A DNA stretch of 10,289 nucleotides from DATGIQ01 sp035295665 (lineage in GTDB: Bacteria > Planctomycetota > Planctomycetia > Gemmatales > Gemmataceae), in NCBI GenBank assembly GCA_035295665.1, contig DATGIQ010000587.1, forward strand, positions 1 to 10,289, written 5' to 3'. Numbering within the stretch: position 1 is the stretch's first letter; every line of letters begins with the position of its first letter. The position numbers and the translations under genes were made by a program. Below are positions 1 through 5,586 of the stretch, piece after piece. The notes under the pieces are model-generated. The model had not been told where the DNA came from. It was given only the letters and a program-made list of their open reading frames with translations, and ran no database searches.

Positions 1-1
1 T

Positions 2-37
2 GGCTTGGAGCTGATGCCGTTGCCGTACGACTCATAA
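2..37 (+). CDS. Possible 3' end of an upstream gene (partial)
   Basis: One forward frame reads GLELMPLPYDS followed by a TAA stop at 35-37. Codon choice is GC-rich and plausible for the organism, and the next recognisable element (the palindromic repeat) starts 33 bases later. Eleven codons are too few to name a family, and a chance open stretch of this length is easily possible. The window start cuts the gene, if it is one. Confidence 0.2.
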   Translation, partial: GLELMPLPYDS

Positions 38-70
38 GGACAGGCACAGAAAGCTGCCGCGATCCTCCGA

Positions 71-181
71 TACCCAGTCCGGCTGAAGGTGTCCGTGATT
101 GTTTCGCGGCGGTGCGCAGAACCTTGTGCGGATGCGCCCCGCGCGGTTCTGCGCACCGCCGCGAAACCGACACAACCAAGC
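71..181 (+). repeat. Palindromic dispersed repeat, copy 1
   Basis: This 111-bp segment matches, as a reverse complement and without gaps, positions 6745-6855; by eye about 101 of 111 positions agree. It consists of a 30-base left flank starting TACCCAGTCCGGCTGAA, a long perfect stem-loop (101-167), and a short right flank ending CAACCAAGC. It does not code for anything recognisable. It ends 107 bases before the start codon of the sialidase-like gene. Such elements may be MITE-like or REP-like non-autonomous repeats, or a structured leader; the sequence alone does not decide. Confidence 0.85.
101..167. other. Long perfect stem-loop inside repeat copy 1
   Basis: Arms 101-123 and 145-167 are exact reverse complements over 23 bases (left arm begins GTTTCGCGGCGG, right arm ends CCGCCGCGAAAC), with a 21-base loop at 124-144. 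There is no T-run after the stem, so it does not look like a standard intrinsic terminator. As DNA it could form a cruciform; as RNA, a very stable hairpin. Confidence 0.9.
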
Positions 182-187
182 GGACCA

Positions 188-210
188 TGGATGAGGATTC
201 TCCTCATCCA
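188..210. other. Short hairpin between repeat and sialidase gene
   Basis: TGGATGAGGA (188-197) pairs perfectly with TCCTCATCCA (201-210) around the 3-base loop TTC. It lies just past the 111-bp repeat and upstream of the candidate promoter for the next gene. No T-run follows. No counterpart is visible next to repeat copy 2, so it is not part of the repeat. It could be a weak terminator for upstream transcription or a protein-binding palindrome; function unknown. Confidence 0.5.
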
Positions 211-214
211 CTCT

Positions 215-242
215 TTGCTTCGGCCCTCCTTCTTGGCATAAT
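215..242 (+). promoter_or_regulatory. Candidate sigma-70-like promoter for the sialidase-like gene
   Basis: TTGCTT (215-220) and CATAAT (237-242) are separated by 16 bases. The -10 matches the bacterial consensus at five of six positions, the -35 at three of six. Transcription would start near 249, leaving a leader of about 40 bases before the start codon at 289. It rests on pattern match only; planctomycete promoters often deviate from the consensus. Confidence 0.3.
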
Positions 243-288
243 CCCAGCAAGCCTTCTCCTTCCGTGCCTTACCGTGCCGAGGCTTACC

Positions 289-1512
289 ATGTTCCGATCC
301 CGATGGCGTTGGTGGTTCTTCTTTGCCTTTCTGTTCGTCCTTGCTCCAGCCGGGGCGGCCAGGGAACCGATGCCCCAAAAAGCTCTACGAGCGGCATCCT
401 CGTACCAGGCCGAATTGGTCTTCCCTTTGCACCCCCAGCATAACCACGCTCCGGGCATCGTCGCCTGCCCCAACGGTGACCTGTTGGTCTCCTGGTACCG
501 CGGCTCGGGCGAGCGTCAGGCCGATGATGTGGCCGTCTATGGCGCGCGGCTCCGGCAGGGAACCAGACATTGGAGTGAACCCTTCCTGCTGGCGGACACC
601 CTCGGCTTCCCCGATTGCAACACCGCCTTGTTCATTGACGCCCAGAAGCGGCTGTGGCTGTTCTGGCCGGTGATTCTGGATAACACCTGGGAGTCGTGCT
701 TGACCAATTATCGTGTGGCCACGAACTACGAGGCCGAAGCGGCTCCGAAGTGGGACTGGCAGGGGGTACTCTATCTCAAACCCTTGGATTTTGAAGCGGT
801 GATGCTGAAGGGACTCGAGGACCGGCTGCGTGCGTTCCCCCAGCTGCCACCCAGAGCCAGCGCAGACCCCGCCCGACTGAAAGCGCGGATCGCGAACAAG
901 CTCAGCAGCCGACTCGGCTGGCAGCCACGCTGCAAGCCCACGGTCCTCCCCTCGGGCCGAATTCTCTTACCGCTTTACTCCGACACGTATTCGGTGTCCC
1001 TGATGGCGATCAGCGATGACCAGGGGAAGACCTGGCATGCCAGCCAGCCGCTGGCTGGCTTCGGCAACATTCAGCCGGCGGTACTCCGACGCCAAGATGG
1101 AACGCTCGTGACCTACATGCGTGAGAACGGACCGCTGCGCAAGGTTCGCGTGGCCGAATCCAAAGACGACGGCGTCACCTGGGGGCCAGTGGGAGCAACG
1201 GATCTGCCGAACCCCGGCTCGGGCCTGGACGCCGCTATGCTGGAAAACGGCCACTGGATCTTGATCTACAACGATACGACCCGGGGGCGTGCTAGTCTGG
1301 CCGTGTCGCTTTCGGATGACGAAGGACGGACCTGGAAATGGACCCGGCATCTGGAGCGTCACGCGGACGGCAGCTACCATTACCCGGCGGCCATTGTTGA
1401 TCGGGCGGACACGATTCACGTGGTCTATAGCTACTTCGTTGCGGGCGGCAAGAGCATGAAGCACGCTGCTTTCAACGAGTCGTGGATCCGGCAAGGAGAC
1501 GTGAGCGAATGA
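289..1512 (+). CDS. Secreted sialidase-like (BNR/Asp-box) exo-glycosidase family protein
   Basis: Predicted 407-aa exported protein of the six-bladed beta-propeller sialidase superfamily (BNR repeat-like). Family members remove terminal sialic acids or related sugars from glycans, but many planctomycete members have unknown substrates. Residues 1-24 look like a signal peptide: a basic MFRSRWRWW start, a hydrophobic run, then AGAA before REP. Three Asp-box motifs (SxDxGxTW) are visible: SDDQGKTW at 242-249, SKDDGVTW at 291-298 and SDDEGRTW at 342-349. The N-terminal propeller start reads IVACPNGDLLVSWYRG. The frame stays open upstream to 112, but that part runs through the palindromic repeat; ATG 289 has a GAGG six bases upstream and directly starts the signal peptide, so it is chosen. 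The catalytic arginine triad cannot be assigned by eye. Family assignment is firm, substrate is not. Confidence 0.85.
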   Translation: MFRSRWRWWFFFAFLFVLAPAGAAREPMPQKALRAASSYQAELVFPLHPQHNHAPGIVACPNGDLLVSWYRGSGERQADDVAVYGARLRQGTRHWSEPFLLADTLGFPDCNTALFIDAQKRLWLFWPVILDNTWESCLTNYRVATNYEAEAAPKWDWQGVLYLKPLDFEAVMLKGLEDRLRAFPQLPPRASADPARLKARIANKLSSRLGWQPRCKPTVLPSGRILLPLYSDTYSVSLMAISDDQGKTWHASQPLAGFGNIQPAVLRRQDGTLVTYMRENGPLRKVRVAESKDDGVTWGPVGATDLPNPGSGLDAAMLENGHWILIYNDTTRGRASLAVSLSDDEGRTWKWTRHLERHADGSYHYPAAIVDRADTIHVVYSYFVAGGKSMKHAAFNESWIRQGDVSE

Positions 1513-1775
1513 CGGCGTCGCCAGTTCCCGAGGAACGCGCTCTGGCTCAGCGCTGCACTCCCATCTGTTCCCCTGGCGGGCGCGGAAGCGCAAACCGCGT
1601 TCCAGGAATCCCTCAACCCTCGGCCCTGGCCCTATTCGCATCTCAGTACGAGAACCAGCTCTATGCACCAGCAAATGGCAGTCGGCTACTTGTCGCGGTA
1701 CTGATCGAGGTCGAGCGCCAGCAGCTCGGAGACGCGCAGCGCCGTGTGCAGCAACAGGGCGTGTTGAAGCCATAA
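1509..1775 (+). pseudogene. Possible truncated ORF coupled to the sialidase-like gene
   Basis: An ATG overlaps the sialidase stop (ATGA, 1509-1512) and has AAGGAG at 1493-1498, ten bases upstream, which is a good translational-coupling arrangement. The 88-codon frame starts MTASPVPEERALAQR. From about 1686 it runs antisense through the tyrosine recombinase remnant, so its 3' half cannot be original coding sequence. The simplest reading is that a real downstream gene once began here and lost all but its first codons. The family cannot be recognised, and the frame may be chance. The stretch 1513-1685 holds nothing else I can identify. Confidence 0.2.
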
Positions 1776-1823
1776 TTGCTTGGGCGCGCGGTCAAGGACT
1801 GCTGTCTTGCGAGCGTCGATCAT
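1686..1823 (-). pseudogene. Remnant of a tyrosine recombinase (phage-type integrase)
   Basis: Read on the minus strand, 45 codons from an ATG (1821-1823) to a TAG (1686-1688) give LWLQHALLLHTALRVSELL followed by ALDLDQYRDK. This fits the start of the catalytic domain of tyrosine recombinases, where the motif TGxRxSEL carries the first catalytic arginine (here TALRVSEL, so the usual glycine is alanine). An intact enzyme continues for roughly 150 residues with the HxxR and tyrosine motifs; none follow here. Further upstream on the same strand another frame (about 1846-1883) reads AHKGHENLFKENR, which loosely resembles the N-terminal region of such integrases; if homologous, the gene also suffered a frameshift and a large internal deletion. 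It cannot be functional. Confidence 0.55.
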
Positions 1824-1870
1824 GCCTTCGGCGATGGCCGGTTCTCCTTGAACAGGTTCTCGTGTCCTTT

Positions 1871-1884
1871 GTGAGCGCGCTCAC
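1871..1884. promoter_or_regulatory. Operator-like palindrome O1 upstream of the tetR promoter
   Basis: GTGAGCGCGCTCAC is a perfect 14-bp palindrome. It has the same half-site (TGAGC) and the same two-base centre as the second palindrome at 1918-1937, and the two centres lie exactly 50 bp apart. It ends eight bases before the -35 box. Paired sites sharing a half-site next to a tetR gene are the usual sign of autoregulation by a TetR dimer; binding itself is inferred. Confidence 0.55.
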
Positions 1885-1892
1885 TTTTACTC

Positions 1893-1920
1893 TTGACTCG
1901 CTCTCTGGGCACGCTAGAAT
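1893..1920 (+). promoter_or_regulatory. Sigma-70-like promoter of the tetR-ABC1 operon
   Basis: TTGACT (1893-1898) and TAGAAT (1915-1920) are 16 bases apart, each matching the consensus at five of six positions. Transcription would start around 1926-1928, in the middle of the second palindrome and upstream of the Shine-Dalgarno GGAGGG at 1940-1945. The ATG at 1921 directly follows the -10 box and so would not be in the transcript. Confidence 0.6.
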
Positions 1921-1937
1921 ATGAGCAGGCTCATATT
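1918..1937. promoter_or_regulatory. Operator-like palindrome O2 over the tetR transcription start
   Basis: AATATGAGC and GCTCATATT are exact reverse complements around a two-base centre (AG), giving a 20-bp inverted repeat. It overlaps the last bases of the -10 box and the predicted start site, an ideal position for repression. It shares the core RTGAGC-NN-GCTCAY with O1. The likely ligand-responsive binder is the TetR-type protein encoded immediately downstream. Confidence 0.6.
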
Positions 1938-1939
1938 GC

Positions 1940-1945
1940 GGAGGG
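1940..1945 (+). promoter_or_regulatory. Ribosome binding site that decides the tetR start
   Basis: GGAGGG lies eight bases before the GTG at 1954. No comparable site precedes the ATG at 1921, which in addition sits inside the O2 palindrome next to the -10 box. This favours GTG 1954 as the real start. Confidence 0.6.
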
Positions 1946-1953
1946 TTTTGCCC

Positions 1954-2574
1954 GTGCGCGTCACCGCCGAGACCAAGGCCGCAACTCGGGAGCAGATCGT
2001 CGATGCCGCACGGCGCCTCTTTGCCGCCAACGGATTCGGCGCGACCACGACCCGCGCTATCGCCCGTGCAGCCGGAATCGCGGCCGGTACGCTGTTCAAC
2101 TATTTCGCTACCAAGGACGCCATCCTGGCTTGTCTGGCCGCAGACGCGGCCGCGGCGGCACAGCTGGAATTCGAGAAGATGACTGGACAGGCGGACTCCT
2201 TTGAGGAGGACCTGTTCGGCTATGTGGCAGTCGGGCTGCGAAAGCTTAAACCATTGCGAAAGCATTTGACCGTACTTCTGGAGACCGCCCTCTGTCCGCT
2301 GGCCGCGACTACCGCGGACGAGGTCCAATCGCTGCGGCTGGCGCACCTGGAGACTGTGGCGTGCCTGGCCAGGAAGCACCATCTTGGTGAACTGCCGCCG
2401 ATGGCCCTGCAACTTTACTGGACGCTTTACATGGGCGTCCTCATGTTCTGGGTGACCGATGGCTCGCCTAAACAGGAGGATACGCTCGCGTTGCTCGACC
2501 ATTCGGTGGCGATGTTTGTCGGCTGGCTGCGAAGAGAGGGAAAGAGGGAAACACCAGCTGAGGGAGAACCATGA
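1954..2574 (+). CDS. TetR/AcrR-family transcriptional regulator
   Basis: Predicted 206-aa one-domain repressor of the TetR family: an N-terminal helix-turn-helix DNA-binding domain followed by an all-helical ligand/dimer domain. The DNA-binding part is clear: REQIVDAARRLFAANGFGAT (residues 12-31), then TTTRAIARAAGIAAGTLFNYF with the typical recognition helix near residues 42-51 and TKDAIL closing it. The C-terminal part is too diverged to suggest a ligand. A longer reading from ATG 1921 adds 11 residues, but that ATG abuts the -10 box, so GTG 1954 with GGAGGG upstream is preferred. The stop overlaps the ABC1 kinase start (ATGA), so the two are co-transcribed and probably translationally coupled. 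Two shared-half-site palindromes around the promoter suggest it represses its own operon. Regulation of the kinase by this protein is inference from context. Confidence 0.88.
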   Translation: MRVTAETKAATREQIVDAARRLFAANGFGATTTRAIARAAGIAAGTLFNYFATKDAILACLAADAAAAAQLEFEKMTGQADSFEEDLFGYVAVGLRKLKPLRKHLTVLLETALCPLAATTADEVQSLRLAHLETVACLARKHHLGELPPMALQLYWTLYMGVLMFWVTDGSPKQEDTLALLDHSVAMFVGWLRREGKRETPAEGEP

Positions 2575-3986
2575 CTCCGTCATTAGCTGACTTGCTGCGC
2601 GAGTTAATGCGTGCGTTGCCCAATGATACAGAGGCACCCAGCCTGCCGGAGCCCTTGGCGGCCGTCGCGCTTCGTCCTCTTCCGGTCGGCCGCTGGCAAC
2701 GCTTGAGCTTGCTCGGGACGCTCCAGGCCAAGATTGCCGCCGCGTACGCTTTCTACTGGATCCGCAGCTGGTTCCAAAACGCGGAGGACTGGGAACGCCT
2801 GCGTGCGGCGGTCCACTGGCGGACGGCGTTACGGTTGCTGGACTCGATGGGCTACCTGCGTGGCGCAGTCATGAAGGTGGGACAGACTCTGGCCAGTTTT
2901 CCGGACATCGTGCCGCGCGAGTTTGTGGAGACGCTGGACCGCCTTTACTTCGATGCGCCGCCGATGCACTGGTCGTTGTTGCGGGAAATGGTGCGTAACG
3001 AACTGGGCGACGATCCGGAGAACATCTTTGCTTCCTTTGACAGACGTGCCTTCGCGGCCGCTTCGCTGGGGCAGGTGCATCGGGCTCGGCTCACGACCGG
3101 CGAAGACGTCGCGGTCAAGATTCAGTATCCAAGCATCGCCCGCACAATTCATGCCGACTTCGGCAACCTCTACCTGTGTCTGTTGCCTGGTCGCCTTGCC
3201 AAAGAATGGGAGCAGCACAAGAAAGTGCTCGACGACCTGCGAATGCGGCTGGAGCAGGAAACGGACTACCAGGCCGAGGGCCGCTTTCTGGCCAAGGTGC
3301 GACCACTGTTCCACGATCAGGATGGCATCGTGGTGCCCCGGGTTTATCCGCAGCACTCGACGGCCAAGGTGTTGACGATGGAGCGGGTGGAGGGGGTTCA
3401 CCTGGACCAGTATCTGGCGAGCAACCCTCCCCAGGAGCAACGCGACGAGTTCGCCCGCAAGATCCTCCGCGCCTTGTACCGCATGGCTTACGCGGGACGG
3501 CTTCTCTACGCCGACCTTCACCCCGGCAATTTCTTATTCCTGAACGACGGTCGGCTCGGCGTGATCGACTTCGGCTTCATGCTGCCGATCGACGATGAAC
3601 TCTGGACACTGTTTCAGCGTATCGAACGGGCGCTCAGGACGGGGCGACGCGATGACCGGATTGCTGCCGTGAAAGAATGGGCGTGGATCACGGAGGATCC
3701 TGCCGACACCGAACGCTTGCGCTTGTGCGAGGAATACACCGCCTGGGCCTGGCGCTCGCGCTACGAGGAAGGGCCGTTTGACTTCGGCGATGAAGGCGAC
3801 TTCCGGCGCGGCATCGAATTATTGACGGAACTGGCCATGAGGCATTATAGCCCTGGCCGGCCTTGCACCGGTGTCATCCTCCGCATGGATTTCGGCGTGC
3901 GTTCGTTGCTTTACCGGCTCCAGGCGCGCATCGACACGCGTGCCATTGCCAAGGAGGAAGCCAAAAGCCACGGCCTGGGACCGTAG
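2571..3986 (+). CDS. ABC1/AarF/UbiB-family atypical kinase
   Basis: Predicted 471-aa member of the ABC1 (UbiB/COQ8) atypical kinase family. Known members are membrane-associated ATPases/kinases tied to quinone and isoprenoid-lipid metabolism; the direct substrate is mostly unknown. The family hallmarks are present: KxGQ motif (MKVGQTLASF, K102-Q105), the alanine-rich nucleotide loop AAASLGQVH (162-170), the lysine of VAVKIQ (K183), ExD (E230/D232 in LEQETDYQ), the catalytic loop ADLHPGN (D315, N320) and the metal-binding DFG (D333). All look intact, so activity is likely. Length is typical of the family, but no strong C-terminal membrane helices of the UbiB type are evident. It follows the TetR gene with a 4-bp overlap and its own AGGGA. 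Most planctomycetes use menaquinone, so a role in ubiquinone synthesis is not implied. No terminator is obvious after it. Confidence 0.9.
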   Translation: MTPSLADLLRELMRALPNDTEAPSLPEPLAAVALRPLPVGRWQRLSLLGTLQAKIAAAYAFYWIRSWFQNAEDWERLRAAVHWRTALRLLDSMGYLRGAVMKVGQTLASFPDIVPREFVETLDRLYFDAPPMHWSLLREMVRNELGDDPENIFASFDRRAFAAASLGQVHRARLTTGEDVAVKIQYPSIARTIHADFGNLYLCLLPGRLAKEWEQHKKVLDDLRMRLEQETDYQAEGRFLAKVRPLFHDQDGIVVPRVYPQHSTAKVLTMERVEGVHLDQYLASNPPQEQRDEFARKILRALYRMAYAGRLLYADLHPGNFLFLNDGRLGVIDFGFMLPIDDELWTLFQRIERALRTGRRDDRIAAVKEWAWITEDPADTERLRLCEEYTAWAWRSRYEEGPFDFGDEGDFRRGIELLTELAMRHYSPGRPCTGVILRMDFGVRSLLYRLQARIDTRAIAKEEAKSHGLGP

Positions 3987-4009
3987 CGCGTATCCCTAAG
4001 AACACGCCG

Positions 4010-4203
4010 GTGATCCATCGAGGAGGGCTGATTTACGAGCTCTCGTATAGCTCGGAAGCCAAGGGGTTCGTGGTGGGCGGGAAGACACCATCAAAAACGG
4101 CATCATTCGCGACAAGCAGGTTTACGGCAAGGAACTTGACAAGGCAGTAAACACGCTGCTCAAAGAAGCCGGCGTCCAGGTCGAGGATGTTCCGGGGAAG
4201 TGA
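4010..4203 (+). pseudogene. Possible frameshifted small gene of unknown function
   Basis: Two forward frames look protein-like one after the other. The first, from GTG 4010, reads RGGLIYELSYSSEAKGFVVGG. Near 4080 a one-base shift is needed to continue in the second, EDTIKNGIIRDKQVYGKELD and then KAVNTLLKEAGVQVEDVPGK, ending at TGA 4201-4203. Joined, they make a compact charged protein of about 64 aa with alternating polar and hydrophobic residues, unlike random out-of-frame translation. I recognise no family. The remaining bases from 3987 to 4317 show no other gene, hairpin terminator or promoter I can support. Confidence 0.3.
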
Positions 4204-4317
4204 AAGTCCAGGCGCCGGCGTGAGGCAGCGGCCGGGACAAAAATCGTGGAGAAAAGCCGGCCTGACCCGGAAATAGGAATGTAGAGGGCCAGACAATCCG
4301 CTCGTGAGAGAAGTCGC

Positions 4318-4956
4318 ATGCTGACGGAGCCGATGAGTGAGATCGTCCAATGTCTCCATAACGCCTTGCTAGGGCAAGATGCGAACCTGACCGATGGGCA
4401 GCTCTTGGATCGCTTCGTGGATTACCGGGATACTGCGGCCCTGGAAGGGCTCATGCGCCGCCATGGCCCGATGGTGTGGGGCATCTGCCGTCGTATTCTC
4501 CAGAATCATCACGACGCCGAGGATGCTTTCCAAGCCACCTTCCTCGTACTCGTCCGTAAGGCCGCGTCCATTCGTTCCGGAGCCAAAGCCGGCAACTGGC
4601 TCTATGGCGTAGCTCGCCAGACAGCCCTGAAGGCCAGAGCAACGAGGGCAAAACGGAGATTACGGGAAGCGGAGGTAACGGACCTACCTGAACCAGCGGT
4701 GGCAGAACACGATACCCGGACGGATTTGCAAGCAGTGCTGGACCACGAAGTGAGCCGCTTGCCCGAGAAGTACCGGACGGTCATCGTACTGTGTGCCCTA
4801 GAAGGCAAGACGCGCAAAGAAGCGGCGCGGCAACTCCATCTCGCTCTCGGCACCGTAGACAGTCGGCTGGCCAGGGCCCGAGGGATGCTCGCCGAGGCGA
4901 CTCGCCCGGCGTGGAGTGACGGTATCGGGTGCTGCTCTCGCCGCCGTGCCGTCTAA
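4318..4956 (+). CDS. ECF-type RNA polymerase sigma factor, C-terminal tail lost by frameshift
   Basis: 212-aa sigma-70-family factor of the extracytoplasmic-function type; such proteins direct RNA polymerase to specific promoters. Sigma region 2 spans about residues 26-115 (LLDRFVDYRDTAALEGLMRR, HGPMVWGICRRIL, DAEDAFQATFLVLVRKA, NWLYGVARQTALKAR). Region 4 spans about 138-192 (LPEKYRTVIVLCALEGKTRKEAARQ, then LGTVDSRLARARGML). Both look complete. After MLAE the reading ATRPAWSDGIGCC replaces the family's usual tail; dropping one G at 4896/4897 restores LARRGVTVSGAALAAVPSK in the next frame. It may therefore be a working short factor or an early pseudogene. Family members often begin MSE..Q, so the ATG at 4333 (MSEIVQ) is an alternative start; 4318 follows GAGAGAAG more closely. 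No anti-sigma gene is adjacent. Confidence 0.8.
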   Translation: MLTEPMSEIVQCLHNALLGQDANLTDGQLLDRFVDYRDTAALEGLMRRHGPMVWGICRRILQNHHDAEDAFQATFLVLVRKAASIRSGAKAGNWLYGVARQTALKARATRAKRRLREAEVTDLPEPAVAEHDTRTDLQAVLDHEVSRLPEKYRTVIVLCALEGKTRKEAARQLHLALGTVDSRLARARGMLAEATRPAWSDGIGCCSRRRAV

Positions 4957-5080
4957 GTAGACGAGATCGGCGTCGGTGCCAAGCTCGGTGATGACCTCCA
5001 CGATGAACGCCCTGGCCTTGGTTGCGGCAGGGCATGCAGGGGCTGCGGCGTTGGTTTCAGCCAAGGTCGCTGCTCTGACA
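4898..5080 (+). pseudogene. Out-of-frame C-terminal tail of the ECF sigma gene
   Basis: In the frame shifted by one base from the sigma gene, the sequence reads RLARRGVTVSGAALAAVPSK, a TAG at 4958-4960, then TRSASVPSSVMTSTMNALAL and VAAGHAGAAALVSAKVAALT. This is the hydrophobic small-residue tail that follows region 4 in many Gemmata-type ECF factors. Two lesions separate it from the sigma domains: the extra G at 4896/4897 and the TAG, possibly once CAG. After VAALT the resemblance ends abruptly at about 5080 (GWEAYRRNR follows), suggesting a deletion or recombination junction. Confidence 0.6.
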
Positions 5081-5121
5081 GGATGGGAGGCCTATCGGCG
5101 CAACCGTGCCGAGGATGGAGA

Positions 5122-5301
5122 ATGCTGCCGCGACTTACCTACGGGATTAGTGCGGTCCTCGCGCTTACTGGGACCGGGATCGCCATCGGCGGCATCATGG
5201 CAGGGGAATTCAAGCCATGTGCCGCTGGCCTGGTGTTGATTCTCGGCGCAAGCGTGTTCGCCATGTTATACAGGGGCTTCCGCCGCTCGGCTCGGCCGTA
5301 A
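5122..5301 (+). CDS. Small two-helix membrane protein, unknown function
   Basis: 59-codon ORF beginning MLPRLTYGISAVLALTG. Two hydrophobic stretches, about residues 7-29 (rich in G, A, I) and 34-51 (CAAGLVLILGASVFAMLY), flank a short EFKP turn, and a basic RGFRRSARP tail follows; this is the look of a small hairpin membrane protein with a cytoplasmic basic end. GAGG at 5111-5114 lies seven bases before the ATG. It sits between two broken sigma-factor sequences, and its stop codon touches the start of the second fragment in the same frame, so it may itself be a fragment of a larger decayed gene. No family recognised. Confidence 0.4.
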   Translation: MLPRLTYGISAVLALTGTGIAIGGIMAGEFKPCAAGLVLILGASVFAMLYRGFRRSARP

Positions 5302-5307
5302 GCCGCG

Positions 5308-5558
5308 GACGCGGAAGGTGTCTTCCAGGCCGTCTTCCTGCTCCTGGCCGTGAAGGCGAACTCGATCCGCAAACCGAAGTCGGTCGGCATCTGGCCGTAC
5401 GGAGTTGCCCACAGGCTGGCGCTTAAGGCCCGGGGGCAGCCGCGCAAGGCACGCCGGCGACGCGGGTCGGACAGGAGTTGCAGGACTTACAGGCGGTGCT
5501 CGACGAGGAGCTGGCGGCGCTGCCCGAATGGTTCCGAGCGGTTCTGGTCGCCTGCTAA
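5308..5558 (+). pseudogene. Fragment of a second ECF sigma factor gene
   Basis: The first frame reads DAEGVFQAVFLLLAVKANSI, then RKPKSVGIWPYGVAHRLALK and ARGQ, the equivalent of DAEDVFQATFLVLARKA...SVGSWLYGVAHRLALKAR in sigma region 2. Around 5450-5465 the frame shifts and continues TRVGQELQDLQAVLDEELAA and LPEWFRAVLVAC, the start of region 4, ending at TAA 5556-5558. The first 60 or so residues, the whole helix-turn-helix of region 4.2 and any tail are missing. It differs in sequence from the sigma factor at 4318, so it is a separate family member rather than a duplicate. It cannot make a working sigma factor. Confidence 0.7.
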
Positions 5559-5586
5559 GGTTTTCGATCTCCGTAAAGCGTGGACA

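Noticed and set aside
101..167. Stem-loop as an intrinsic terminator
   Set aside because: No T-run follows the stem on either strand, and the same unit recurs inverted as part of a longer repeat.
112..288. Upstream extension of the sialidase frame
   Set aside because: The extension translates the palindromic repeat and would bury the signal peptide 60 residues inside the protein; ATG 289 has a ribosome site and directly starts the signal peptide.
967..1773. 268-codon minus-strand open frame over the sialidase gene
   Set aside because: Antisense to three Asp-box motifs; the only meaningful minus-strand sequence nearby (recombinase remnant) is in another frame.
1921..1953. ATG 1921 as the start of the TetR gene
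   Set aside because: It follows the -10 box directly and lies in an operator palindrome, while GTG 1954 has GGAGGG at eight bases.
1792..2637. 281-codon minus-strand open frame over the tetR gene
   Set aside because: Antisense to a clear TetR helix-turn-helix gene; no recognisable domain.
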